Below are positions 43,425 to 52,030 of a DNA stretch of 64,000 nt, one piece after another. This DNA comes from Fictibacillus solisalsi. GTDB taxonomy: Bacteria; Bacillota; Bacilli; Bacillales; Fictibacillaceae. Each line of letters starts with the position of its first letter. The first letter of the stretch is position 1. Where the stretch lies: assembly GCF_900103485.1 (NCBI RefSeq), contig NZ_FNHW01000001.1:779418-843417 (forward strand), written 5' to 3'. The notes under the pieces were generated by a model, which did not search any database, was not told the origin of the DNA, and saw nothing but the letters and a program-made list of their open reading frames with translations. The position numbers and the translations under genes were made by a program.

Positions 43425-43491
43425 GCTTGTTATAGATGGGTGAAATTATACAATTGATACATGGGCTTGGAAATTTAATATCCTCAATAGT

Positions 43492-43529
43492 ATATTGGGA
43501 AGAGAGCTGATGGAACGGCTCTCTTTTTA
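43492..43529 (+). terminator. terminator, copy of the one at 40851
   Basis: GAGAGC…GGCTCTC then a T-run; nearly the same sequence as 40851-40889. Confidence 0.7.
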
Positions 43530-44205
43530 TTTTGCGGTTTTGTTTACATAATAATTTAACAAAGCAGAAGCTCTCGGTCCTTTTTAATTCGTTTAATCTT
43601 CTATGTAAAAACCTTACTAAAACAAACACCAATGTACTAGAAGTTACTACAGACACAAGAAGTAAGGGAATAACCTTTCTAGCGTTTTTTGTACATCAAG
43701 GGTTGCGGGCTTTTTTATTTTTCATTTTTAAAATATGTAATTACGGGCACAGCTAAAGATTGGCCCTGAGTATTCTTGTGCAAGGAACACTCTTGATCAA
43801 TCATAATTGGCAGGTTGTTGTACTGTAAATTCTGTATAATATATAACGATAGTCATTACATAGGGAAAATTATGATTGCGTTATCAGGAGGGATAAGTTA
43901 GGTTCAAATTATCTAACATTATTTTTTGATGATTTTAGAATGTTTGAACGTTTTGGTATGTTAATTACCAATATTTACTTGAGCATTTAAAGAAGTTCTT
44001 TGCTGTTCATTTGCTACAATAAAATATGATTATACCGTTTAATGAAGTTTGATTCATCTCTATAGGATATAATAACTTCTGGGGTAAAAATGTTAAATAG
44101 CCAAAAGTGGCTTTTATAAAGAATGAAACAGAGGATTCCAGGAATCAAGAACGTTATTATTATGAGAAGAGACTATTTTTAAACTACTGGAAGGAGCATA
44201 ACCTA
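43530..44205. other. non-coding region with a 28-bp copy of the attR flank
   Basis: No gene with a ribosome site is seen. Bases 43689-43716 match 32622-32649 at 27 of 28 positions. The segment 43850-44100 is AT-rich and probably holds the promoter of the RsbR-like gene. Confidence 0.45.
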
Positions 44206-45042
44206 ATGGAAAAGTTGCAGCAAAAACAGATTACGGATTTTATTAAATACCACAGGGAAGAGTTTCAAACGAAACTTTTATCCGAGGCTGGTAATGTCGC
44301 GGGTAAAATAAATGATATTTTACAATCTGGAAATATCGATCTTTTGAAAAACGCAGAAAAGATGATCATGTTTGTTGTGGAAAAGAGAGACAACGAGCTT
44401 ATATCCTTTGCTCAACAAGAAGGTGTGGCCTGGGCGAAGCATGCCTTAACCCTCACTCTTAAGTTGGAGTGGGTACATGCCATTAGAAGAACGATATGGC
44501 ATTATTTGTATGAATTTGATCTTGAGAACACCAATGAACGCAGCATATCAGACTATAGAGAAACGATCTTTCAAATGGAGCAGCTGGTGAATGACGGCAT
44601 CGATAAATTTCTTAATAGTTTCTTTATAAGCTATTCAACTTTTAAAGATGAATTGATCAGCGCTCAGCGAAAAATGGTTGAGCATTTGTCCGTTCCTATC
44701 ATACCAATCAGTCCTTTTGTTGCAGTTCTTCCTTTAATTGGCGTTATTGATGTATATCGTATAGATACAATTGAAGAAAAAGTCTTATCGGAGATTTCCA
44801 ATTTGAAGATTCGAACGTTGATTATTGACTTATCAGGCATTACGGATATGGATATTGAGGTCATTCATCATTTTCAAAAAGTGTTAAGCGGGGTTTCCTT
44901 GATGGGATGTGAGGCTGTGATTACTGGTCTGCGTGCAGAACTAGTTAGAAAAATGATTCATTTAGATATATCATTTGATGAGTATGCATCAACTAAAGGT
45001 ACGCTTCAGCAAACATTAACCACCTATTTTAAAACAAATTAA
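44206..45042 (+). CDS. RsbR-type STAS-domain protein (stressosome paralogue)
   Basis: A 278-residue protein with an RsbR-like N-terminal globin-fold domain and a C-terminal STAS domain (LPLIGVIDVYRID… LIIDLSGITDMDIE… VITGLRAELVRKM). RsbR paralogues build the stressosome that controls SigB. At the two positions equal to RsbRA T171 and T205 this protein has V183 and I217, so the usual phospho-switch is missing. The ATG at 44206 follows GGAAGGAG; a GTG 99 bases earlier lacks such a site. The gene stands alone, without rsbS or rsbT. Confidence 0.8.
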   Translation: MEKLQQKQITDFIKYHREEFQTKLLSEAGNVAGKINDILQSGNIDLLKNAEKMIMFVVEKRDNELISFAQQEGVAWAKHALTLTLKLEWVHAIRRTIWHYLYEFDLENTNERSISDYRETIFQMEQLVNDGIDKFLNSFFISYSTFKDELISAQRKMVEHLSVPIIPISPFVAVLPLIGVIDVYRIDTIEEKVLSEISNLKIRTLIIDLSGITDMDIEVIHHFQKVLSGVSLMGCEAVITGLRAELVRKMIHLDISFDEYASTKGTLQQTLTTYFKTN

Positions 45043-45100
45043 CAAAAAAGGTCTTCTTTTTGAAGGTCTATCATTACCATCAGGTCATCATTGAAGAGCA

Positions 45101-45135
45101 AAAACCGATCTTACTATAAAGATCGGTTTTTTTTG
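45101..45135 (+). terminator. intrinsic terminator
   Basis: AAAACCGATCTT and AAGATCGGTTTTTTTT form a 12-bp stem after the RsbR-like gene. Confidence 0.9.
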
Positions 45136-45153
45136 TTTTTTAGGGTTTAAAAC

Positions 45154-45170
45154 CACGTGCCCTGCACGTG
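45154..45170. repeat. inverted repeat CACGTGC-cct-GCACGTG
   Basis: Perfect 7-bp arms around 3 bases in a non-coding area. It could be an operator or part of a hairpin; there is no adjacent intact gene to tie it to. Confidence 0.4.
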
Positions 45171-45310
45171 TGAAAATGTAACTTCTAGAGTGGTAAGTGA
45201 GATTAAATCTCTCCTGAAAAGTATTTCATATTTCGATAAAAACTGAATCATTTACCTTTTACAATGAGATGAAGAACGATCTATTTCGGAAAAACGGAAA
45301 TGAGTTACAC

Positions 45311-45478
45311 ATGGTAATGAATAAAGATCACCTATTAAAAGCGAGGAATTTTTACAATCTTCACCTTCATTCCTCTCCTTTTGTTATGCCAAATGCATGG
45401 GATGTCATCAGCGCAAGAATGTTTGAACAATGTGGTTTTAATCCGCTCCAGCATCCTGATAGGCTTTTGCCCGCTTAA
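45311..45478 (+). pseudogene. N-terminal fragment of a PEP mutase/isocitrate lyase-family protein
   Basis: MVMNKDHLLKARNFYNLHLHSSP then FVMPNAWDVISARMFEQCGF, which matches the conserved start of the family (VLPNAWD…SARxxExAGF). The rest of the roughly 280-residue protein is missing and the frame ends in unrelated sequence. A decayed or deleted gene. Confidence 0.6.
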
Positions 45479-45479
45479 T

Positions 45480-45870
45480 GACCGGGAGTTCTTTCCTATA
45501 AAAAGATAACTAAACTTGTTCAAAACATGGATGAGTAAAAAGGTAACACTGTGGTGTTTTTTTGCATTCTTTGGCTTTGCGCTTAGTTCTAGAAAGATTT
45601 TTTATTTATTCTCTTTGCACCTTCATGATTCTATTTAGAATAATCAGGCTGTGATGTCTTAAATAAGGGCTGTATGTTTTTCTATCCTCCCTCTCACATA
45701 TGTTGATGGGATTAAGTGGCCACCATGTGCAATCAGATTGGAGCTTGCATATGACGAATTTGTGAAGGAAAAAGGGTAGTGCTAAAATTGTGTAGAATAA
45801 AAGACTTGATAAAAAAATAATCGATTAGGTGACAATGGAACAAGATAAATAGTAAGGAAGGAATTGTACA
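45480..45870. other. intergenic region without a recognisable gene
   Basis: About 390 AT-rich bases after the fragment. Only the ribosome site AGGAAGG before the next gene is clear. Confidence 0.4.
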
Positions 45871-46578
45871 ATGGACTTTGAAACAGTGATGCAGGAACTT
45901 GAAGTGCTGGGTAAGGAACGAACAAAAAAAATGTACTTATCAAATGGCGCACACGAGCCGCTTTTTGGTGTGGCTACAGGTGCTATGAAACCACTCGCAA
46001 AAAAAATAAAAATAAACCAACGTTTAGCTGAAGAGCTTTATGCCACAGGTAACTACGATGCCATGTATTTTGCAGGAATCATTGCAGACCCAAATGGCAT
46101 GAGTGAGGCTGACTATAACCGATGGTTGGATGAAGCCTATTTTTATATGCTTTCTGATTATGTAGTGGCAGTAACTTTATCTGAGTCAGATATTGCACAA
46201 GACGTTGCTGACCAATGGATTGGAAGCGGTGATGAACTGCGAATGTCAGCAGGCTGGAGTTGTTACTGCTGGCTTTTAGGGAATCGCAAAGACCATGAGT
46301 TTTCAGAAAGTAAGATTTCCAATATGCTTGATATTTTGAAAAATTCTATTCATACTTCGCCAGAAAGAACAAAATCTGCGATGAATAATTTTGTATATAC
46401 CGTTGGGGTTTCATATTTGCCACTGCATGAAAAGGCGGTGGAGACAGCGAAGGAAGTCGGCATCGTAGAAGTAAAACGCGACAAGAAGAATAGCAGTTTC
46501 CTAAACGCTTACGAAAATATTCAAAAACAAATGGATAGAGGGAAGCTTGGTTTTAAAAGAAAGTATGTGAGATGTTAA
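45871..46578 (+). CDS. DNA alkylation repair protein (AlkD-like HEAT-repeat family)
   Basis: A 235-residue protein of the AlkD/COG4912 group: MYLSNGAHEPLFGVATGAMKPLAKKIK (about 21-47) and LAEELYATGNYDAMYFAGIIADP are the conserved first repeats. AlkD removes bulky or charged alkylated bases by stacking helices. The form here keeps the general pattern, but catalytic activity cannot be judged by eye. ATG behind AAGGAAGG. Confidence 0.8.
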   Translation: MDFETVMQELEVLGKERTKKMYLSNGAHEPLFGVATGAMKPLAKKIKINQRLAEELYATGNYDAMYFAGIIADPNGMSEADYNRWLDEAYFYMLSDYVVAVTLSESDIAQDVADQWIGSGDELRMSAGWSCYCWLLGNRKDHEFSESKISNMLDILKNSIHTSPERTKSAMNNFVYTVGVSYLPLHEKAVETAKEVGIVEVKRDKKNSSFLNAYENIQKQMDRGKLGFKRKYVRC

Positions 46579-46605
46579 CATTAGCTTTTTTAGTACTCCC
46601 CTAAA

Positions 46606-46650
46606 TCACCATAACTTATATATAAGATCAGCCTGTTAGCCCTTGGTATG
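46606..46650. repeat. degenerate copy of the attR right flank
   Basis: TCACCATAACTTATA at 46606-46620 is identical to 32585-32599 (CCA end of the tRNA copy plus flank), and the following AGCCTGT…CCCTTG is also shared. It is preceded by CCCCTAAA, where the att copy has CCCCTCTCGGG. Probably the original right edge of an older insertion at the same tRNA. Confidence 0.55.
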
Positions 46651-46702
46651 TCTTTATTTAGGATAAAATCGATAACGTACATGAGGATGAAAGGTATATG
46701 CT

Positions 46703-46736
46703 AAAAAGGACAGCCAGCTCGGCTGTCCCTTTTTAT
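46703..46736. terminator. strong bidirectional terminator
   Basis: GGACAGCC-AGCTC-GGCTGTCC with A and T tracts on the two sides, just downstream of the minus-strand gene at 46747. Confidence 0.9.
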
Positions 46737-46746
46737 TTGGATCCAA

Positions 46747-46989
46747 TTAGCTTCGGCCCTCTAGCAACCAGTTTTGAGCCGGGTTCTTTTCAACTTTATT
46801 TACGTCACAGCATTTAAATTTAACAAGACTGCCATCAGAAATTGCTGCTATAACAATACCGGTCGCAGGGTCATATTGTCTGAAGGTTACTTGAACGGAT
46901 GTACCATGTAAATGAATACGCACCACATTTCCAGGCTTGAGGTGTTTAAATCGCATGCAAACCTGTGAATGTTTTGAGGGGAACTTCAT
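46747..46989 (-). CDS. 80-residue small beta-domain protein
   Basis: Residues about 14-68 (FKHLKPGNVVRIHLHGTSVQVTF…DPATGIVIAAISDGSLVKFKCCDVNKVEK) form a short beta-rich domain that resembles the C-terminal domain of the Ser/Lys/Arg-repeat protein at 14303 (LxPGxxVxIxLxG…DxxTxxAxxxDG…CxxVxxV). No signal peptide. ATG behind AAGGTGGTTGG. Possibly another coat-associated protein. Confidence 0.55.
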   Translation of the reverse strand: MKFPSKHSQVCMRFKHLKPGNVVRIHLHGTSVQVTFRQYDPATGIVIAAISDGSLVKFKCCDVNKVEKNPAQNWLLEGRS

Positions 46990-47137
46990 TTGCCAACCAC
47001 CTTTTTATTTTTAAAACTTGTACTTATCATAGCTTATGCACCTCGTCCGAAGTTGGTTTGGACGGGCTCCAAATATTAACCTATGTTTTTCCTTGACCTG
47101 TTGGGGTAACGTAACAACAAAGAAAGGATGAGTGATA

Positions 47138-48169
47138 ATGAACGAAAAAATGAAGGCAGTCGGTTTGTATACGTATCTTCCAATTGACCATCCAGAGAGT
47201 TTGGTGGATGTTGAAATGGATAAGCCTGTTCCAGGAAAAAAAGATCTTCTCGTAAACGTAAAAGCGGTTTCTATAAACCCTGTGGATACGAAAGTAAGGG
47301 GACCAAAGGAGGGTGTTGAAAAGGAACCAAAAATCCTCGGCTGGGATGTTTCAGGGGTTGTGGCCGAGACAGGTTCAGAAGTAACGATGTTCAAAGAGGG
47401 TGACGAAGTGTATTATGCCGGTTCCATAAGCAGGCCAGGCGGGAACAGTGAATTTCATCTCGTGGATGAACGAATTGCCGCTCATAAACCCAAAACACTA
47501 AGCTATGAAGAAGCGGCAGCAATGCCACTCACAAGCCTCACAGCATGGGAAGGATTATTTGACCGATTGGGAATCTCTTTGCAGCCTGAGGAAAATGAGG
47601 GGAAATCGATACTGATCATAGGTGCAGCAGGAGGAGTAGGATCTATCGCGCTTCAGCTTGCAAAATGGGCCGGATTAGCGGTGATTGGCACAGCGTCACG
47701 GACGGAGACGGAGGATTGGGCGAAAAGACACGGTGCTGACTTTACAATCAGCCACTACGAGGATTTTTTACCACAATTGAAGAAAGTAGGTCTCGATGAG
47801 GCAGACTATATATTTTGTCTGAACAGTACGGATCAGCACTGGGAAAAAATGATGGAAGCCATAGCGCCACAAGGAAAGGTTTGTTCCATCGTTGAAACAT
47901 CAACCCCTTTGAATATCAGTTTACTGCAACAAAAAAGTGTAACATTTATTATGGAATTTATGTTTACTCGATCTCTTTTTGAAACGGAAGATATGATAAA
48001 ACAGCATGAGATTCTGTCAGTAATGGGTAAAATGTTCGATGATGGAATGATTAAGACCACATTAACGGAAACATTGAAGCCGTTCAATTCAGAATCGATG
48101 AAAAAGGCGCATTCCAAGCTGGAATCAGGGAAAATGATTGGAAAAGTAGTTGTAAGCAATTCTAAATAA
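47138..48169 (+). CDS. zinc-independent alcohol dehydrogenase / quinone reductase-like protein
   Basis: A 343-residue medium-chain dehydrogenase/reductase: VKAVSINPVDTKVRG (about 38-52), WDVSGVVAETG, the nucleotide-binding IIGAAGGVGSIALQLAKWAG (about 165-184). The structural and catalytic zinc cysteines of true alcohol dehydrogenases are absent, so it belongs to the NADPH:quinone-reductase branch. ATG at 47138 behind AAAGGATG. Cytoplasmic; substrate unknown. Confidence 0.88.
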   Translation: MNEKMKAVGLYTYLPIDHPESLVDVEMDKPVPGKKDLLVNVKAVSINPVDTKVRGPKEGVEKEPKILGWDVSGVVAETGSEVTMFKEGDEVYYAGSISRPGGNSEFHLVDERIAAHKPKTLSYEEAAAMPLTSLTAWEGLFDRLGISLQPEENEGKSILIIGAAGGVGSIALQLAKWAGLAVIGTASRTETEDWAKRHGADFTISHYEDFLPQLKKVGLDEADYIFCLNSTDQHWEKMMEAIAPQGKVCSIVETSTPLNISLLQQKSVTFIMEFMFTRSLFETEDMIKQHEILSVMGKMFDDGMIKTTLTETLKPFNSESMKKAHSKLESGKMIGKVVVSNSK

Positions 48170-48263
48170 ACGAAGGTAATTGCTGATTAGAAACAGCGGT
48201 GTTTAGGGGAATATTTTAGGAATTGAATAAAACTAAATCAATGTAAAAGGAGTTGTTCTACAT

Positions 48264-49007
48264 ATGTTCGAAGACAAGGTAGTCATTGTTACCGGTGCAG
48301 GCCAGGGCATTGGAAGGCAAATTGCAATTGATTTTGCGAAGGAAGGTGCGTATGTTGTCATTGCGGATATGAAGGAGGCAGAAGCGGCCGAAACACTGAA
48401 GGAGATTACTTCAACAAAGGGAAAGGCTGAATTTATGGAAACAGATGTACGGAAGCCAGAGGATATCATCTCATTAATGGAAAAGACACAATCCCTATTC
48501 GGTCCGGTTGATATTTTGATTAATAATGCCGGAAAGGGGATTTGGAAATCTCCACTTGAACTAAGCGTAGAGGAATGGGATGATGTCATTCAAACAAATC
48601 TTCGCAGTGTTTTCCTATGTTCTAGAGAGGCGGCAAAACAAATGAAGCAAAAGGGAGGCGGATCGATTGTGAATATTGCATCCACTCGTGCCTCCATGTC
48701 AGAACCCAACAGTGAAGCATATGCTGCCACCAAAGGAGGCATTGTGGCCCTAACCCATGCACTGGCCGCTTCCTTTAGTGAAGAGGGGATTACAGTTAAT
48801 TCCATCAGTCCCGGCTGGATTGAAACAACGAACTATGATGAACTACGTGATGTGGACCATGAACAGCATTGGTCAAAACGGGTTGGAACCGTTTCTGACA
48901 TATCAAGGGCTTGCCTGTATTTAACAAATCCGGAGAATAATTTCATCAATGGTGAAAATCTTGTTATCGATGGGGGGATGACGCGGAAAATGATTTATCA
49001 TCATTAA
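48264..49007 (+). CDS. short-chain dehydrogenase/reductase
   Basis: A 247-residue classical SDR. VIVTGAGQGIGRQIA (7-21) binds NAD(P), NNAG is at about 89-92, and the active site is S-Y-K with YAATKGG (Y at about 151, K at 155). INGENLVIDGG near the C-terminus is typical. ATG behind AAAGGAG. Substrate unknown. Confidence 0.92.
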   Translation: MFEDKVVIVTGAGQGIGRQIAIDFAKEGAYVVIADMKEAEAAETLKEITSTKGKAEFMETDVRKPEDIISLMEKTQSLFGPVDILINNAGKGIWKSPLELSVEEWDDVIQTNLRSVFLCSREAAKQMKQKGGGSIVNIASTRASMSEPNSEAYAATKGGIVALTHALAASFSEEGITVNSISPGWIETTNYDELRDVDHEQHWSKRVGTVSDISRACLYLTNPENNFINGENLVIDGGMTRKMIYHH

Positions 49008-49089
49008 TGATCTTTGACAGGGATGTTTTTTTATAAGTTTAGACATCCTAACTGCAAATGCAGGAGAATGGTTAAAGGGAGATTAAGAC

Positions 49090-49983
49090 ATGGCAGAGAA
49101 AAAGGTGCAGACAAAAGTGGAAAGAGGCGTTTATCTTAGTTTGACAGCTTATATCGTGTTATCCCTTTTAAAACTTGGCATAGGATGGCTTTATTCCTCT
49201 GAAGCTCTGGTAGCAGACGGATTAAACAACTCAACGGATATTCTGGCCTCTCTGGCTGTCTTGATCGGATTAAAAATCTCAAAAAAACCTGCGGATTTAG
49301 ACCATCCCTATGGCCATCTAAGAGCAGAAACCATTGCATCCATGATCGCTTCTTTTATAATGGTAGTAATTGGGCTTGAGGTATTGATTTCTGCCATCAA
49401 AAGCATTGTGGTGTTTGAAATTGAGCCTCCATCTGTGATTGCAGGTATTACGGCCATCTTTTCTGCCTTGGTTATGATGGGAGTATATCGATACAATATC
49501 AGGCTTGCCCGCCAAACAGACAGCCAGGGTTTAAAAGCTGCGGCTCTGGATAACCGGTCGGATGCATTTGTCAGCATTGGCGCGGCTGTGGGAATCTTTG
49601 GAGCACAGCTCGGTATAGTTTGGCTGGATCCATTGGCGGCAGTACTTGTTGCCATCATGATCATCAAAACCGGCTGGGATATCTTTTACGAAACTTCACA
49701 TAATCTCTCAGACGGGTTTGATTATGAAGAGGGGAAGAGGATAGAAAAGCAAATTCTGAACGTGCAAGGGGTGAAGCAAGTTACGGATTTAAAAGCCAGA
49801 AAACACGGGAATTCGGTTATTCTTGATGTAACCATCCATGTTCATCCGGATTTGAATGTGATTGAAAGCCACGCAATTACGGAAAAGCTGGAAGCCGAAC
49901 TCAGGCGTAAATATAAAGTAGAAAGTATTTCTGTTCATGTGGAGCCGCATGAAATACGAAAAGAGGTTGAGACAAATGAATAA
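49090..49983 (+). CDS. cation diffusion facilitator (Mn/Zn efflux, MneP/MneS-like)
   Basis: A 297-residue CDF transporter with six predicted helices. The metal-site pattern is ALVADGLNNSTDILAS (helix 2) and KAAALDNRSDAFVS (helix 5), and the cytoplasmic domain has the VTDLKARKHGNSVILDVTIHVHPDLN block. Members of this type in Bacillus export Mn. The membrane protein exchanges metal for protons. ATG behind AAAGGGAG. It overlaps the start of the drug exporter by 8 bp. Confidence 0.9.
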   Translation: MAEKKVQTKVERGVYLSLTAYIVLSLLKLGIGWLYSSEALVADGLNNSTDILASLAVLIGLKISKKPADLDHPYGHLRAETIASMIASFIMVVIGLEVLISAIKSIVVFEIEPPSVIAGITAIFSALVMMGVYRYNIRLARQTDSQGLKAAALDNRSDAFVSIGAAVGIFGAQLGIVWLDPLAAVLVAIMIIKTGWDIFYETSHNLSDGFDYEEGKRIEKQILNVQGVKQVTDLKARKHGNSVILDVTIHVHPDLNVIESHAITEKLEAELRRKYKVESISVHVEPHEIRKEVETNE

Positions 49984-51505
49984 GAGTTTACACAGGAAAG
50001 AACCTGAAAGCAGAGAAGAACGCGAGACAAAGCGGCCGTTTGTTCTTGCATCTGTGATTATTGCCATGTTTATGGCAGCCATTGAAGGAACGATTGTTTC
50101 TACAGCCATGCCTGGCATTGTCGGGGATTTGGGTGGATTTGCTTTGTACAGCTGGGTATTTTCTGCATATCTTCTCATGCAGGCGGTCACTATTCTTATT
50201 TACGGGAAGTTGTCTGATTTATACGGCCGCAAGCCGGTTTTCACGATTGGTATTATCATTTTTTTAGCAGGGTCGGTTATGTGCGGCCTGGCAGGATCCA
50301 TGAAACAGCTGATCATTTATCGTTTGATCCAAGGCCTGGGGGCAGGAGCTGTTCAGCCAATTGCCACCACGATCGTTGGAGACATGTATACAATCGAAGA
50401 GCGGGCAAAAATTCAGGGCTACCTTGCAAGCGTTTGGGGAATCTCAGCGATTGTCGGTCCATTGCTTGGCGGTTTCTTTGTTACATACTCGCATTGGTCA
50501 TTAGTATTTTGGATGAATATCCCGCTTGGAATTCTTGCCATGGCGGGTGTTGGAAAATTCCTGCATGAAAACGTAGAGCGGAAAAAAGTACATATCGATT
50601 ACCTCGGCTCGCTCCTTGTTTTGATAGGGGTAAGTGCCCTGATGGTTCTACTTATACAAGGAGGGACGGCGTGGCCTTGGAACTCTTGGGAATCCTACCT
50701 TCTCGGGATCGGTTCGGTGCTCATTTTGTTCGGTTTCTTCAAGCATGAATCAAGATTTCCAGAGCCCTTGATGCCGATCTCTTTATGGAACAACCGCCTG
50801 ATCTCGCTTTCAAATGCCGCGTCGTTAACGAACGGTGCTGTGTTGATCGGGCTTTCCAGTTTTCTTCCCACGTATATTCAAGGGGTGATGGAACAGCCAC
50901 CTGTTGTGGCTGGATTTACATTGACAGCCATGTCGGTGGGATGGCCAATTTGTTCGACGATTGCAGGAAAGCTGCTATTAAAAATAGGATTCCGCCCCGT
51001 AGCAATCGCAGGCGGCGTTGCCCTGTTCCTTGGTTCACTTGTATTTATCTTTATGGACCCTGCCAAAGGCCCGGTTTGGGCCGGGGCTGGTTCCTTTCTT
51101 ATCGGCTGCGGAATGGGATTGACGAATACTACTTATATAGTTGCCATTCAGAATACAGTGGACTGGAAAACGAGAGGGATTGCCACGGCATCCAATATGT
51201 TTATGAGAATCGTAGGAAGCGCACTGGGGGCTGCTGTTCTCGGTGGCATTCTAAACACCAGACTGAGTACCTATTTTGACCGCCATGGAAATGAAAATGA
51301 GAAGGTCACACTCGATGCAGCTAACATTTTGCTCGATGAAGAAAAACGAAGCAAACTGAGCAGCTCTGTTTTGGAGCTCCTGCAAAATGGTCTTTCGTTT
51401 TCTCTTGCAGATGTGTATAAAGGTGTTCTTATCTTGTCGATTTTAAGTTTGCTGTTTTCCATTATGCTTCCCAAAGCAGAAAACCCAAAGACAAAAAGCC
51501 GATAA
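49976..51505 (+). CDS. MFS multidrug exporter (EmrB/QacA, 14-helix type)
   Basis: A 509-residue major-facilitator transporter with 14 predicted helices. FMAAIEGTIVSTAMPGIVGDLGG (motif D1 area), GKLSDLYGRKPVF (motif A, about 75-87) and RLIQGLGAGAVQPI are typical of DHA2 exporters. The ATG at 49976 has GAGGTTGAG upstream and overlaps the CDF gene, so they are co-expressed. It is expected to export drugs or metabolites using the proton gradient. Confidence 0.92.
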   Translation: MNKSLHRKEPESREERETKRPFVLASVIIAMFMAAIEGTIVSTAMPGIVGDLGGFALYSWVFSAYLLMQAVTILIYGKLSDLYGRKPVFTIGIIIFLAGSVMCGLAGSMKQLIIYRLIQGLGAGAVQPIATTIVGDMYTIEERAKIQGYLASVWGISAIVGPLLGGFFVTYSHWSLVFWMNIPLGILAMAGVGKFLHENVERKKVHIDYLGSLLVLIGVSALMVLLIQGGTAWPWNSWESYLLGIGSVLILFGFFKHESRFPEPLMPISLWNNRLISLSNAASLTNGAVLIGLSSFLPTYIQGVMEQPPVVAGFTLTAMSVGWPICSTIAGKLLLKIGFRPVAIAGGVALFLGSLVFIFMDPAKGPVWAGAGSFLIGCGMGLTNTTYIVAIQNTVDWKTRGIATASNMFMRIVGSALGAAVLGGILNTRLSTYFDRHGNENEKVTLDAANILLDEEKRSKLSSSVLELLQNGLSFSLADVYKGVLILSILSLLFSIMLPKAENPKTKSR

Positions 51506-51522
51506 TTACCTGCTGCTGTTCT

Positions 51523-51909
51523 TCATGGGCGTGTGGTTTTCTCAAGAAACTCTATGCGATTGCCGAAGGGATCTCGGAATGAGAACCGTAATAAGCCTGG
51601 AATTTCAATTTCCTCTGTTACAGCCAATCCGTGGGAAACAAGATGTTTTTTTACAGCGTCAAGCTGGGCCACTTCAAATGCAGGGTGGCTTTTTCTTTTT
51701 TGGAAAGGAATGTTTTCAATACCTAAATGAAGCTCCTGCTTTCCCACTTGATACCATAATCCGCCGTTTGGTTTTAAACTGTCGGGTTTTTCAATCTCCT
51801 GAAATCCCAGAATTCCCGAAAAGAAGGACCGAGCCTGATCTTCAGTTCCTGGTGGAATGCAAAGCTGTACATGGTGAATGCCCTTTACTTGTACTTTCAT
51901 GGTTTTCAT
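51523..51909 (-). CDS. VOC/glyoxalase family protein
   Basis: A 128-residue vicinal-oxygen-chelate fold: IHHVQLCIPPGTEDQARSFFSGILGFQEI (about 11-39) and SFRDPFGNRIEFLEK at the end. One VOC module with the usual His and Glu metal ligands; it could act as a lyase, dioxygenase or resistance protein. The start may be M4 rather than M1. It converges with the drug exporter. Confidence 0.88.
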   Translation of the reverse strand: MKTMKVQVKGIHHVQLCIPPGTEDQARSFFSGILGFQEIEKPDSLKPNGGLWYQVGKQELHLGIENIPFQKRKSHPAFEVAQLDAVKKHLVSHGLAVTEEIEIPGLLRFSFRDPFGNRIEFLEKTTRP

Positions 51910-52030
51910 CCTTTCTTTTAGGTTTATTTCTACTTTTTATCTTAAATATTTCGTGCAGAGATGAATAATAGAATATAATAGGTTAGACTGATAAGTTTTG
52001 CTTATGAAGTTTAGCCAAAGGGGGAGCAGC

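Noticed and set aside
43532-43756. Possible 74-residue protein
   Set aside because: No ribosome site and odd composition; it runs through the copy of the attR flank.
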